Assembly (NCBI GenBank): GCA_015487755.1
Contig: WFPG01000076.1
Span: forward strand, 1 to 14,270
DNA length: 14,270 nt
Direction of reading: 5' to 3'
DNA from: Acidobacteriota bacterium
GTDB lineage: Bacteria > Acidobacteriota > Holophagae > Thermotomaculales > Thermotomaculaceae
The notes under the pieces are model-generated. The model searched no databases, was not told where the DNA came from, and was given only the letters and a program-made list of their open reading frames with translations. Below are positions 1 to 7,423 of this stretch, in pieces (within the stretch, counting starts at the first letter, position 1; every line of letters starts with the position of its first letter). Position numbers and translations under genes: made by a program.

Positions 1-1671
1 ATTAAAAACCATACTGTAATAACTGAAACAGAGGAATATTTAACTCTCAAAAGAGGGATTTCCATTATAAAAAGCAAAAATTTTTTTAAAACTATTGAAA
101 GCACAAACGGAATTCCGAAAGAGTTAAGTTTTAAAAACATTGAAGGGCAAACCTCAATTGTGCCTGAATTTAAGGTTATTTTTAAAGAAGGCAAAGCAAC
201 TGTTATTACACCTATGGGCAAACAAACACTAAAAGTAGATTTGCAAAAGGTTAAACAGGATTACGGCGAACAACTTGTAATTAAAAGAATGATTGAAAAA
301 AACATAAAAAAAACAGAATACTTGAAATTTGACCAGAATTTGCTTAACTTTGACAGAATTACCGCTATTTATAAAGGCAAGGTTTCAAAAGGCTACAAAA
401 TCACTTTAAAATCAGCGGCATTAAACACGGAAGAAGAGAGAATAGTGGACAAAAACGGAAACATTCTAATGTCAACAATGAACTTTGCAGGGTTAACCCT
501 TAAAGTTATAAATACAAAATTGGAAAAAGGGAATAAGAAAGAGATTAAAGCGGCACAGATATTTACCCCATCTTTAATTAAAATCAACTCTTTTCTGCCG
601 AGGGGCTTTGCCGTATCAGAGATTTCTTACAAATTGACCAATTCAAAGCCTTACGACTTTACAATAATAGAAACAAAAAACCAGAAAGTTAAAATATTAA
701 GTGATAAATCCTGTATTTTAACGGCGAAAAGGACAAAACTACCGAAAAACATTAAACCTGACAATGCCCCCGAGTATTTAAAATCTTCCACTATTATCAA
801 CCTTAACAACAAAAAACTTGAATCCATTGTTAAAAACTTAAAATCAAGAAGCAAAGACACCTATTCATTTGTAAAAAATACCGTTTCCTTTGTTTTTCGT
901 TATATAAAAAGCAAAAACTTTGACAATGTAATGGCCGACACCGACACTATTTTAAGAGAAAAAAGCGGCGACTGTACCGAACACTCTTTTCTTGCAACAG
1001 CTATTTTCAGAAAAGCGGGAATTCCCGCAAGGTGTGTGGTAGGGCTTGTTATGGGAGACAATATATTCGGCTACCATATGTGGGTTGAGATAAAGGCAAA
1101 CGGGAAGTGGTATCCCGTTGACCCTACACTGAACCAGATTAACCCTGACCCTACTCATATAAGGATAGACGAATTCCCCGTAACTCCCTCATCTATGAAA
1201 AATGTTTACAAAATAATACTTCCGTTAATACAATCCCTTTCAATTCAGCCTGAAAAGGTTGTATTTTCCAACGGGAAAACAATAAATAACCCGAAAGAAA
1301 CATTTGAAAGAATTTTTCATACAAACAAATGGGGATTTGACAAAAGGCTTTATATGTTTACACTCTCAAAAAAAGAGGGGATTTTCCAGGAAAAAATTTA
1401 CTTAGGCTCACTTTACACCAAAAACCCGGCCGAGTTTCAGGCAGTTTTGTCTATCTTTAACAATAAAGAGAAACATTACTCCCAGGATATAAAAGGAAAG
1501 TATGTTATGTTTTTTGAAGATAAAAACGAAATATCTTTTGCCTTTGTGCACAATTCGGTTATTATCATTTTTGTTGCCGAAGCAAAGAGACCTGTTAAAA
1601 TAGAAAAGTTCAGGGAATTTATTTACAACAAATGCCTGGGAGTAATTGATAGATGTCTGAAAGAATTCTAA
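1..1671 (+). CDS. Transglutaminase-like domain protein, 5' end outside window
   Basis: The frame is open from the first base of the window, so the gene begins upstream; the GTG at 160 is an internal valine codon and not a convincing start. About 556 residues are visible. A transglutaminase-like (papain-fold) core lies around window codons 275-385, with a Cys in the motif GDCTEHS (codon 325), a His in GYHMWVE (codon 359) and an Asp in YPVDPT (codon 374). This is the Cys-His-Asp triad order of the family, so the domain looks catalytically intact. The roughly 270 residues before it are Lys-rich with alternating hydrophobic residues, suggesting a beta-rich domain I cannot name. The C-terminal 170 residues are also unassigned. 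No signal peptide can be judged because the N-terminus is missing. Its last 19 bases overlap the next gene, a sigma-54 activator, which suggests co-translation. Substrate unknown: it could be a peptidase or a protein-modifying enzyme. Confidence 0.85.
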   Translation: MKNHTVITETEEYLTLKRGISIIKSKNFFKTIESTNGIPKELSFKNIEGQTSIVPEFKVIFKEGKATVITPMGKQTLKVDLQKVKQDYGEQLVIKRMIEKNIKKTEYLKFDQNLLNFDRITAIYKGKVSKGYKITLKSAALNTEEERIVDKNGNILMSTMNFAGLTLKVINTKLEKGNKKEIKAAQIFTPSLIKINSFLPRGFAVSEISYKLTNSKPYDFTIIETKNQKVKILSDKSCILTAKRTKLPKNIKPDNAPEYLKSSTIINLNNKKLESIVKNLKSRSKDTYSFVKNTVSFVFRYIKSKNFDNVMADTDTILREKSGDCTEHSFLATAIFRKAGIPARCVVGLVMGDNIFGYHMWVEIKANGKWYPVDPTLNQINPDPTHIRIDEFPVTPSSMKNVYKIILPLIQSLSIQPEKVVFSNGKTINNPKETFERIFHTNKWGFDKRLYMFTLSKKEGIFQEKIYLGSLYTKNPAEFQAVLSIFNNKEKHYSQDIKGKYVMFFEDKNEISFAFVHNSVIIIFVAEAKRPVKIEKFREFIYNKCLGVIDRCLKEF

Positions 1672-3011
1672 TAGTAGACGACGAAAACAATATTAGGCTA
1701 ACCTTAAAAACCATTTTGGAAGAGGAAGGATATAACTGCCTTCTTGCCTCAAGCGGGAAAGAAGCAATAGATATTTTAAACAATCAAGATATAGACCTTG
1801 TTATAACGGATATATGGATGGAAAATATTGACGGTATTGAACTTATTGAGTATATGAAAAAGCACAATATAGAGGCGGAAATTATAGTTATATCAGGTCA
1901 CGCCACTATTGAATTAGCGGTGAAGGCAACTAAAAAAGGGGCTTTTGATTTTCTTGAAAAACCGTTATCTTTTGACAAACTAATCCTTTCGGTAAAAAAC
2001 GCACTGGACAGAAAAAAACTCAAAGAAAAAAACAAATGGCTTCTTGAAGAGTTAAACAAAACAACCCCTTTAATAGGCAATTCCCCTCTTTTTCAGAAAT
2101 TATTGCAGGACATAGAACTTGCCGCACCCTCTGACGGCAGGATTTTAATATACGGGGAAAACGGAACCGGGAAAGAAGTTGTTGCAAAAACCATTCACTT
2201 TAAATCAAAGAGAGCACATATGCCCCTTGTTGACGTAAACTGTGCCGCAATCCCTGAAGAGTTAATAGAAAGTGAGTTATTCGGCCACAAAAAAGGCGCA
2301 TTCACAGGGGCAACTTCAAATAAAAAGGGAAAATTCCTTATTGCAAACGGTGGAACTTTATTTTTAGACGAAATAGGGGATATGAGTTTAAAAACACAGG
2401 CAAAGGTTTTAAGGGCATTGCAGGAAAACGAGATAACCCCCCTCGGAGACACAAGGTCTTACCCTGTAGATGTAAGGATAATTGCCGCGACAAATAAAAA
2501 TTTACAGGACGAAATAGAAAAGGGAAATTTCAGGCAAGACTTATACTACAGGCTTAATGTAATAGAACTCTATGTACCTTCTTTAAGGGAAAGGATAGAG
2601 GATATCCCTCTTCTTGCTGAATTTTTTATAAAAAAGTTTGCAGCAGAGAAAAAGATTGAGCCAAAAGAGATAACAAACGAGGCTATGAACATCTTAATGT
2701 CTTACAGTTGGCCGGGTAATGTTAGAGAACTTGAAAACCTTATTGAAAGGCTTATGATAATGGTGCCTGACGACAAAATACTTCCAAAACACATACCCTA
2801 CCCCATAAACAAAACAACAACCGAAAGCGACGCACTTCTCTCGTTAAAAGAGGCAAAGGAAGAGTTTGAAAAAGAGTATATTTCAAAAGTATTGAAAATT
2901 ACCCACTGGAATATTAGCCAGGCTTCAAAATTACTTGGAATTGAAAGAAGTTACCTTCATAAAAAAATAAAAAAACACAATATAGAGTTTAACGAAAAAA
3001 TAAATCAATAA
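1653..3011 (+). CDS. Sigma-54-dependent response regulator, NtrC family
   Basis: A 452-residue cytoplasmic transcription activator with the complete three-domain NtrC layout. Residues 1-118 are a receiver domain with acidic pocket D9/D10, phospho-acceptor D53 (TDIW), S81 and K103 (EKP). Residues about 140-375 are the AAA+ ATPase with Walker A GENGTGKE (168-175), the sigma-54 contact loop GAFTGA (215-220) and Walker B FLDE (D239, E240). Residues about 400-450 are a Fis-type helix-turn-helix ([19 protein letters not shown]). Everything needed for phosphorylation-controlled activation of RNA polymerase-sigma-54 is present. The ATG sits inside the upstream transglutaminase-like gene; a weak GGGAG lies about 10 bases before it. 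No partner histidine kinase gene is in the window. The length and domains resemble NtrX/NtrC regulators; the exact subgroup and the regulated genes cannot be read from the sequence. Confidence 0.96.
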   Translation: MSERILIVDDENNIRLTLKTILEEEGYNCLLASSGKEAIDILNNQDIDLVITDIWMENIDGIELIEYMKKHNIEAEIIVISGHATIELAVKATKKGAFDFLEKPLSFDKLILSVKNALDRKKLKEKNKWLLEELNKTTPLIGNSPLFQKLLQDIELAAPSDGRILIYGENGTGKEVVAKTIHFKSKRAHMPLVDVNCAAIPEELIESELFGHKKGAFTGATSNKKGKFLIANGGTLFLDEIGDMSLKTQAKVLRALQENEITPLGDTRSYPVDVRIIAATNKNLQDEIEKGNFRQDLYYRLNVIELYVPSLRERIEDIPLLAEFFIKKFAAEKKIEPKEITNEAMNILMSYSWPGNVRELENLIERLMIMVPDDKILPKHIPYPINKTTTESDALLSLKEAKEEFEKEYISKVLKITHWNISQASKLLGIERSYLHKKIKKHNIEFNEKINQ

Positions 3012-3043
3012 TTGACAAATATCACAACAAAATCTCTCTCCAA

Positions 3044-3060
3044 TGGTATAATCTATTGCA
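3044..3060 (+). promoter_or_regulatory. Extended -10 promoter of the GYF_2-AIM24 gene
   Basis: A perfect extended -10 element, TGGTATAAT, lies at 3044-3052, placing the transcription start near 3059-3060, about 29 bases before the ATG at 3089. No good -35 stands at 16-18 bases; a TTGACA at 3012-3017 is 29 bases upstream and too far to pair with it. Extended -10 promoters can work without a -35. The position between two genes with a 77-base gap supports it. Confidence 0.6.
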
Positions 3061-3088
3061 CACAGCCAATGCAAAAGGAGGAAAAATT

Positions 3089-4108
3089 ATGTCAGATGCT
3101 GTTATGTGGTATATTGCCGTTGCAGGCCAGCAACAAGGGCCTTTCGGCAAAGAAGATGTTATTAAAAAACTTCAAAATGGGGAATTAGGTGCGGACACTC
3201 TTGTCTATGCAAAGGGAGTTACCGAAAATTGGGTACCTATCTCGTCAATTCCAGATTTTGCACCCTACCTTAATTCTCAACCGAACACACCGCCTGTGCC
3301 CTCTCAACAGGCTTCTCAAAAAGCTCATATAATTGATTACAAAGTTTTCGGAGACGACCTTCAATTTGTAGAGATTGAGTTAGACCCGGGAGAAACTGTA
3401 GTTGCAGAAGCAGGGGCAATGATGTATATGGAAGACGGAATTGCTATGGAAGCAAAATTCGGGGACGGCTCAAATGAAAACCAGGGGTTTATGGGCAAAC
3501 TGTTAAGCGCAGGCAAGAGAATGATTACTGGAGAATCCCTCTTTATGACCCATTTTACAAATAAGGGAAGCGGAAAGAAAAAAGTTGCCTTCGGTGCACC
3601 CTATCCCGGGAAAATTGTTCCCGTTGACTTAAAAGAGGTAGGGGGAACCCTTTTATGCCAGAAAGATGCATTCCTTTGCTGTGCAAAGGGTATAGCACTC
3701 GGTATTGCCTTTCAGAAAAAGATAGGTGTCGGGTTATTCGGCGGGGAAGGCTTTATTATGCAGAAAATGGAAGGAGACGGCCTTGTCTTTATGCACGCAG
3801 GGGGCACAATAATTGAAAAAACCCTATCTCCGGGACAACAGTTTAAGGTAGATACAGGATGTATTGTCGCATATCAGCCTACCGTCAACTACGATGTCCA
3901 GTTTACAGGAGGGATAAAAACATCACTGTTCGGCGGCGAAGGGCTATTCCTTGCAACTTTAACAGGGCCCGGCAAAATCTGGCTGCAATCCCTTCCTTTC
4001 TCAAGATTGGCTGACAGAATTTACTCTGCCGCACCTCAAACAGGCGGGAAGAGAGTTGGAGAAGGCTCTATTTTAGGCGGTTTGGGAGATTTATTAGACG
4101 GAGATTAA
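3089..4108 (+). CDS. GYF_2 domain plus AIM24 (TIGR00266) family protein
   Basis: A 339-residue protein in two parts. Residues about 6-55 match the GYF_2 pattern (WY then GPF, then TLVY and NWVPI), a small bacterial domain thought to bind proteins or peptides. A Pro/Gln/Ser-rich linker (about 62-78) leads to an AIM24/DUF124 domain (about 80-305) with two repeats of the motif LFGGEG (216-221 and 280-285) and a closing WLQ (298-300). The tail is Gly-rich. AIM24-family proteins form beta-sandwich trimers; their function in bacteria is poorly known. No signal peptide or membrane segment is visible. The start is the ATG at 3089, preceded by AAGGAGG at 3075-3081 with 7-base spacing; a TTG in frame at 3056 lies before the predicted transcription start and is rejected. 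The gene is a single unit, with its own promoter upstream and a strong terminator downstream. Confidence 0.92.
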   Translation: MSDAVMWYIAVAGQQQGPFGKEDVIKKLQNGELGADTLVYAKGVTENWVPISSIPDFAPYLNSQPNTPPVPSQQASQKAHIIDYKVFGDDLQFVEIELDPGETVVAEAGAMMYMEDGIAMEAKFGDGSNENQGFMGKLLSAGKRMITGESLFMTHFTNKGSGKKKVAFGAPYPGKIVPVDLKEVGGTLLCQKDAFLCCAKGIALGIAFQKKIGVGLFGGEGFIMQKMEGDGLVFMHAGGTIIEKTLSPGQQFKVDTGCIVAYQPTVNYDVQFTGGIKTSLFGGEGLFLATLTGPGKIWLQSLPFSRLADRIYSAAPQTGGKRVGEGSILGGLGDLLDGD

Positions 4109-4136
4109 TTCAAAATTACAATCAAATTTAATGACA

Positions 4137-4159
4137 GGGGGAGAAACTCCCCCTTTTTT
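4137..4159 (+). terminator. Intrinsic terminator after the AIM24 gene
   Basis: A perfect 7-bp hairpin, GGGGGAG (4137-4143) and CTCCCCC (4147-4153) with an AAA loop, is followed directly by six T (4154-4159). It lies 28 bases after the AIM24 stop codon. The last T of its T-tract is also the first base of the next promoter element. Confidence 0.92.
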
Positions 4160-4174
4160 GTTATAATTTTTTTA
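4159..4174 (+). promoter_or_regulatory. Extended -10 promoter giving a leaderless cheW-like mRNA
   Basis: TGTTATAAT at 4159-4167 is a perfect extended -10 element. Six T follow, then the ATG of the CheW-like gene at 4174. The usual start seven bases beyond the -10 would be the A of that ATG, so the transcript would be leaderless. In agreement, there is no Shine-Dalgarno sequence before the ATG, only T and A. No -35 is seen, as the terminator stem occupies that place. Confidence 0.55.
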
Positions 4175-4575
4175 TGGAGAGTTTTTTAATTGCAAGGATA
4201 GGGGACAAAAAGATAGCGATAAGCATTAAATTTATTCACTTTGTAATTAGAAATAACGGTATTGTAGAAGTCCCCGAAATGCCTGAGTGGATGGAAGGGG
4301 TTATTACATTTAGAGACAAGGTTATTCCTGTTTTAAACAATGAAAAAAAACTTAAAATTAAAAACGATACTTCAGAGAAAAAAAGGATTGTTCTCTGTGA
4401 AGTTGAAAAAGATGTGTTTTTCGGGCTTAATGTAGACGAATACCTTGAAATTAAAAAGTTTGACAAAAAAGACATTAAAAAACTTACCGTTAAAAGGGGA
4501 GATGAAATCATACCAATTGTAGATTTCAGAAAAATAATTGTTGAGGAAGAAATTGAACTTGCAAAAAAGATATAA
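4174..4575 (+). CDS. CheW-like scaffold protein
   Basis: A 133-residue protein made of a single CheW-like domain. The N-terminus (FLIARIGDKKIAISIKFI) matches the first strands of the fold, and EGVITFRDKVIPVL (41-54) matches the hallmark GVINLRGxIIPV region. IIPIVDFRKII (112-122) fits the closing strand and helix. CheW proteins link chemoreceptors to the CheA kinase at the inner face of the membrane. At 133 residues it is shorter than usual CheW (about 150-170), with a trimmed C-terminus. No receptor, CheA or CheY gene is nearby, so its role may be chemotaxis or another CheW-using signalling array. The ATG lacks a Shine-Dalgarno site and appears leaderless. Its end overlaps the next gene, implying translational coupling. 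Confidence 0.8.
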   Translation: MESFLIARIGDKKIAISIKFIHFVIRNNGIVEVPEMPEWMEGVITFRDKVIPVLNNEKKLKIKNDTSEKKRIVLCEVEKDVFFGLNVDEYLEIKKFDKKDIKKLTVKRGDEIIPIVDFRKIIVEEEIELAKKI

Positions 4576-5290
4576 ATTTATTGTTTTTTCCGACACCCAC
4601 CTTCCCGTGGAAAACAATGAAGATAAATTTAATAACTTCTTAAAAACCTTGAAGTTGTCTTCAATGATAGGTGAAAAGGTCATTCTTTTAGGGGATATTT
4701 TTGAAGTGTGGAGCGGGGTATCATACTACAACCATAAAAGAGGGCAACTTTTACTTGAAAGAGTAAAATCAATTAGAGAGCAAGCCGAAGTTATTTTAAT
4801 TGAAGGAAACTGGGATTTTTTCCTCTGTAAAAACTTTAAAAAGCACTTTGACATATGCTCGGAGAAATTTGTTGTTTTTAGTGAAGGGGAGATAAATTTT
4901 ACCTTTACCCACGGGCATTTTTTCGGGGACTGGCAGACAAGGGTACTGCACTTTATACTAACAAACCCTATAAGTTACCTTGCGTGGAAAACAGGTTTTT
5001 TAAAAAAACTTGAGGTTAAGGTTGCCCACAAATTCTTAAACAAAGAGACAAACCCTTTGCCGAAAAAATACGACCTGAGCCTTGCCGCAAAAAAGTTGAA
5101 GAATAAATTTAAAAAAAGCGATTTTATATTTTCAGGGCATTTTCATAAAGAAAAAAAGATTGAAAATGTATTTTTCTTAAAAGACTACCAATCAAGCGGT
5201 ATTTTTTACGGAATTACCGAAGAAAAAGTAGAGGTACTTTTATTTGACAATGAGGAAATAAAGGCATTAAAATCCCTTTCCTTAAAATAA
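4553..5290 (+). CDS. LpxH-like metallophosphoesterase (UDP-2,3-diacylglucosamine diphosphatase family)
   Basis: A calcineurin-like phosphoesterase of about 245 residues with the LpxH motif set: SDTH (D14, H16), LLGDIFEVW (D48), EGNWDFF (N86, D88), THGHFFGD (H120, H122) and FSGHFH (G195-H198). These residues should hold two metal ions. LGDIFEVW is especially typical of LpxH, which cleaves UDP-2,3-diacylglucosamine to lipid X in lipid A synthesis at the inner membrane. Deviations: W87 where LpxH has Arg and many phosphoesterases His, and HGH where LpxH has HGD. A related role in nucleotide or lipid phosphate hydrolysis is therefore possible. There is no ATG; in-frame TTG codons occur at 4538, 4541, 4553 and 4559. 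I chose 4553 because GAGGA ends five bases before it and it leaves only a short lead-in to the first strand. The gene overlaps the CheW-like gene in another frame. Confidence 0.8.
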   Translation: MNLQKRYKFIVFSDTHLPVENNEDKFNNFLKTLKLSSMIGEKVILLGDIFEVWSGVSYYNHKRGQLLLERVKSIREQAEVILIEGNWDFFLCKNFKKHFDICSEKFVVFSEGEINFTFTHGHFFGDWQTRVLHFILTNPISYLAWKTGFLKKLEVKVAHKFLNKETNPLPKKYDLSLAAKKLKNKFKKSDFIFSGHFHKEKKIENVFFLKDYQSSGIFYGITEEKVEVLLFDNEEIKALKSLSLK

Positions 5291-5312
5291 AAAAGCCGGG
5301 TTACCCCGGCTT
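5284..5312 (-). terminator. Intrinsic terminator of fbaB, between convergent genes
   Basis: A perfect 8-bp stem, AAGCCGGG (5293-5300) with CCCGGCTT (5305-5312) and a 4-base loop. Read on the minus strand it is followed by TTTTATTTT, a good U-tract, 14 bases after the fbaB stop codon. On the plus strand only TTAATAAAAA follows, so it is a weaker terminator for the LpxH-like gene, whose stop codon lies within the minus-strand U-tract. Confidence 0.88.
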
Positions 5313-5326
5313 AATAAAAACGCTTT

Positions 5327-6385
5327 TTATGCCAATGTTACATCTTTATCTAAGAATACATCCTGAATAGCGTTTAGAAGTTTTACCCCTTCGTCCATAG
5401 GCTTCTGGAATGCCTTTCTTCCGGAAATAAGACCCATTCCGCCTGCCCTTTTGTTAATAATGGCAGTCTTAACTGCCTGTGCAAGGTCGTTTTCCCCTGA
5501 AGGCCCGCCTGAATTTATAAGCCCTATTCTTCCCATATAGCAGCCTGCAACCTGATACCTTGTTAAGTCAATTGGGTGGTCGCTTGTCAATTTTTCGTAA
5601 ACAAGTTTATTTGTTTTAGCAAAGTTTATCGCAACAAATCCTCCGTTATTCTCAGCCTGTTTTTGCTTGACGATGTCCGCCTCAATGGTAACCCCAAGAT
5701 GGTTTGCCTGGTTTGTTAAGTCTGCGGCAACATGGTAATCTTTCCCGTCTTTCTTGAAAGCGGGGTTTCTCAAATAGCACCACAAAATTGTCGCCATGCC
5801 TAAAGAATGGGCATACTCAAAAGCCCTTGAAATTTCCTGAATCTGCCTTGAAGATTCAGGGGAGCCGAAGTAGATTGTTGCGCCTACCGCTGCACAGCCC
5901 ATATCAAAAGCCTGGTCAATTGAAGCAAATAAAATCTGGTCGTACTTGTTAGGGTATGTCAAAAGTTCATTGTGGTTTATTTTTAGGACAAAAGGAATCT
6001 TGTGGGTGTACTTCCTTGCAACAGAGCCTAAAACCCCTAATGTTGTGGCAACCGCGTTGCACCCGCCTTCAATTGCAAGTTTAATAATATTTTCCGGGTC
6101 AAAGTAAATCGGGTTGGGAGCAAAAGACGCACCTGCGGTATGCTCAATGCCCTGGTCAACAGGAAGAATTGAAAGGTAGCCTGTGCCGGCAAGCCTTCCG
6201 GTATTGTAAAGCCTTTGAAGGTTTACAAGCACGCTGGGTTTTCTGTCGCTTTGAATAAAAATCCTGTCAACAAAATCAGGCCCCGGAGCGTGAATCATCT
6301 CTTTAGGGATTGTTTTACACTTATGCTCCAGCAAGTTTTGAGCCTCTTTTTCACCTAAAATCTTTTCATAATCAAGTAAAGCCAT
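5327..6385 (-). CDS. fbaB: Class I fructose-bisphosphate aldolase (FbaB/DhnA type)
   Basis: This 352-residue cytoplasmic enzyme reversibly splits fructose 1,6-bisphosphate into dihydroxyacetone phosphate and glyceraldehyde 3-phosphate, in glycolysis and gluconeogenesis. It follows the E. coli FbaB (DhnA) sequence closely, including length (about 350) and stretches such as [17 protein letters not shown] and [17 protein letters not shown]240 in ADIVKQK is the expected Schiff-base lysine, with acidic and basic residues of the barrel also in place (D77 in LPVDQGIEH). The ATG at 6385 is preceded by AGGGGGA about five bases away. The gene stands alone, with its own promoter (6424-6452) and terminator (5284-5312), and is divergent from the dehydrogenase gene at 6485. 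The family is Mg-independent, unlike class II aldolase. Confidence 0.97.
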   Translation of the reverse strand: MALLDYEKILGEKEAQNLLEHKCKTIPKEMIHAPGPDFVDRIFIQSDRKPSVLVNLQRLYNTGRLAGTGYLSILPVDQGIEHTAGASFAPNPIYFDPENIIKLAIEGGCNAVATTLGVLGSVARKYTHKIPFVLKINHNELLTYPNKYDQILFASIDQAFDMGCAAVGATIYFGSPESSRQIQEISRAFEYAHSLGMATILWCYLRNPAFKKDGKDYHVAADLTNQANHLGVTIEADIVKQKQAENNGGFVAINFAKTNKLVYEKLTSDHPIDLTRYQVAGCYMGRIGLINSGGPSGENDLAQAVKTAIINKRAGGMGLISGRKAFQKPMDEGVKLLNAIQDVFLDKDVTLA

Positions 6386-6423
6386 TTTAATCCCCCTTGA
6401 AAAAATTTATGCCTTATAGAAAG

Positions 6424-6452
6424 ATTGTAATTTATTTTATTTTTAAACGCAA
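6424..6452 (-). promoter_or_regulatory. Sigma-70-like promoter of fbaB
   Basis: On the minus strand TTGCGT (6452-6447) and TACAAT (6429-6424) stand 17 bases apart. This predicts a start near 6417 and a 5' leader of about 32 bases. The -10 matches 5 of 6 consensus bases, the -35 only its TTG. The region is AT-rich and shared with the divergent gene at 6485, for which no convincing promoter is seen. Confidence 0.45.
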
Positions 6453-6484
6453 TAAAATAAAGGAAAAGGGAAGGAGGATGCTGT

Positions 6485-7423
6485 ATGAAAGTGTTTGTAA
6501 CAAAAGAAATTCCCGAAGTCGGAATAAATTACTTAAAAAACAAAGGTTTTGAGGTTTATATAAGAAAAGAAAAGGGGATTATCCCCGATACTGAACTTAT
6601 TCAGGCTTTAAAAGAATACGACGGTATTATATCAATGCTTTCAGACAACCTGACGGAAGAAACATTAAAACATGCGGAAAAGGTAAAGGTTATAGCAAAC
6701 TATGCGGTAGGTTACAACAATATTGACATAGATTACGCAAAATCAAAGGGCATTATTGTAACAAATACCCCTGATGTTTTGACCTACGCAACGGCAGAGT
6801 TGGCCTTCGGGCTTATGCTTGCCTCTTCAAGAAGGCTTGTTGAAGCTGATAAATTCACAAGGGAAGGGAAATTTATAGGCTGGGAGCCGATGTTGTTTTT
6901 AGGAAAAACACTTGACGGCGCAACGGTAGGAATTGTGGGAATGGGAAGGATAGGAAGGAAGTTTGCCGAAATGCTACAGGGGTTTAATGTAAACATTATC
7001 TACTATTCTAAAACGAGAAAACATTTGCCCTACCGCTTTGTTGATTTTGAAACACTATTGAAAGAATCTGACTTTATATCCCTTCACCTGCCTTTAACAA
7101 AGGAAAGTAAACATATGATAACAAAAAATGAGTTTGAAAAGATGAAAGACGGGGTGGTATTTATCAATACGGCAAGAGGAGCAATAGTAAAAGAATTAGA
7201 CCTTGTTGAGGCTTTGAAAAGCGGAAAGGTTGCATATGCCGGGCTTGATGTTTACGAGTTTGAACCTGAAATTACCGAAGAATTGAAAAAGATGGACAAT
7301 GTGGTTATCCTTCCGCACATTGGAAGCGCTACCGAAAAGGCAAGAAATGAGATGTCAATGCTTGTAGCAAAAAATGTCGTCGCTGTTTTGAGCGGTGAAA
7401 AGCCTTTAACCCCCGTTAATTAG
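6485..7423 (+). CDS. D-2-hydroxyacid dehydrogenase, probable glyoxylate/hydroxypyruvate reductase
   Basis: A 312-residue NAD(P)-dependent dehydrogenase. Substrate-binding parts lie at about 1-98 and 290-312; the Rossmann domain is at about 99-285 with GMGRIG (152-157). The family's catalytic residues are R231 (NTARGA), E260 (EFEPE) and H278 (LPHIGSAT). The segment YYSKTRK (173-179) at the end of the second strand lacks the acidic residue of NAD-specific enzymes and carries basic ones, which favours NADP(H). EIPEVGINYLKNKGF and SDNLTEE at the N-terminus are typical of glyoxylate reductases (GyaR), which reduce glyoxylate to glycolate. No serine-pathway or regulatory ACT domain is present, so SerA is less likely. 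The start is supported by AAGGAGG at 6471-6477, seven bases upstream. The stop codon overlaps the convergent ftsX stop. Confidence 0.92.
   Translation: MKVFVTKEIPEVGINYLKNKGFEVYIRKEKGIIPDTELIQALKEYDGIISMLSDNLTEETLKHAEKVKVIANYAVGYNNIDIDYAKSKGIIVTNTPDVLTYATAELAFGLMLASSRRLVEADKFTREGKFIGWEPMLFLGKTLDGATVGIVGMGRIGRKFAEMLQGFNVNIIYYSKTRKHLPYRFVDFETLLKESDFISLHLPLTKESKHMITKNEFEKMKDGVVFINTARGAIVKELDLVEALKSGKVAYAGLDVYEFEPEITEELKKMDNVVILPHIGSATEKARNEMSMLVAKNVVAVLSGEKPLTPVN

Noticed and set aside
160..1671. GTG at 160 as the start of the transglutaminase-like gene
   Set aside because: The frame is open back to base 1 with coding-like residues and there is no ribosome binding site before 160; the gene begins upstream of the window.
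3012..3017. TTGACA as a -35 element
   Set aside because: It is 29 bases from the TATAAT at 3047 and no -10 lies 16-18 bases after it.
3056..3074. Inverted repeat TTGCA/TGCAA as an operator
   Set aside because: Only five base pairs around a 9-base gap in AT-rich DNA; expected by chance.
3056..3088. TTG at 3056 as the start of the GYF_2-AIM24 gene
   Set aside because: It lies at or before the predicted transcription start; the ATG at 3089 has a near-ideal Shine-Dalgarno sequence.
6386..6484. A plus-strand promoter for the dehydrogenase gene (TAAAAT at 6453 with TTGTAA at 6425)
   Set aside because: The spacer would be 22 bases; no acceptable -35/-10 pair was found, so no promoter is called.
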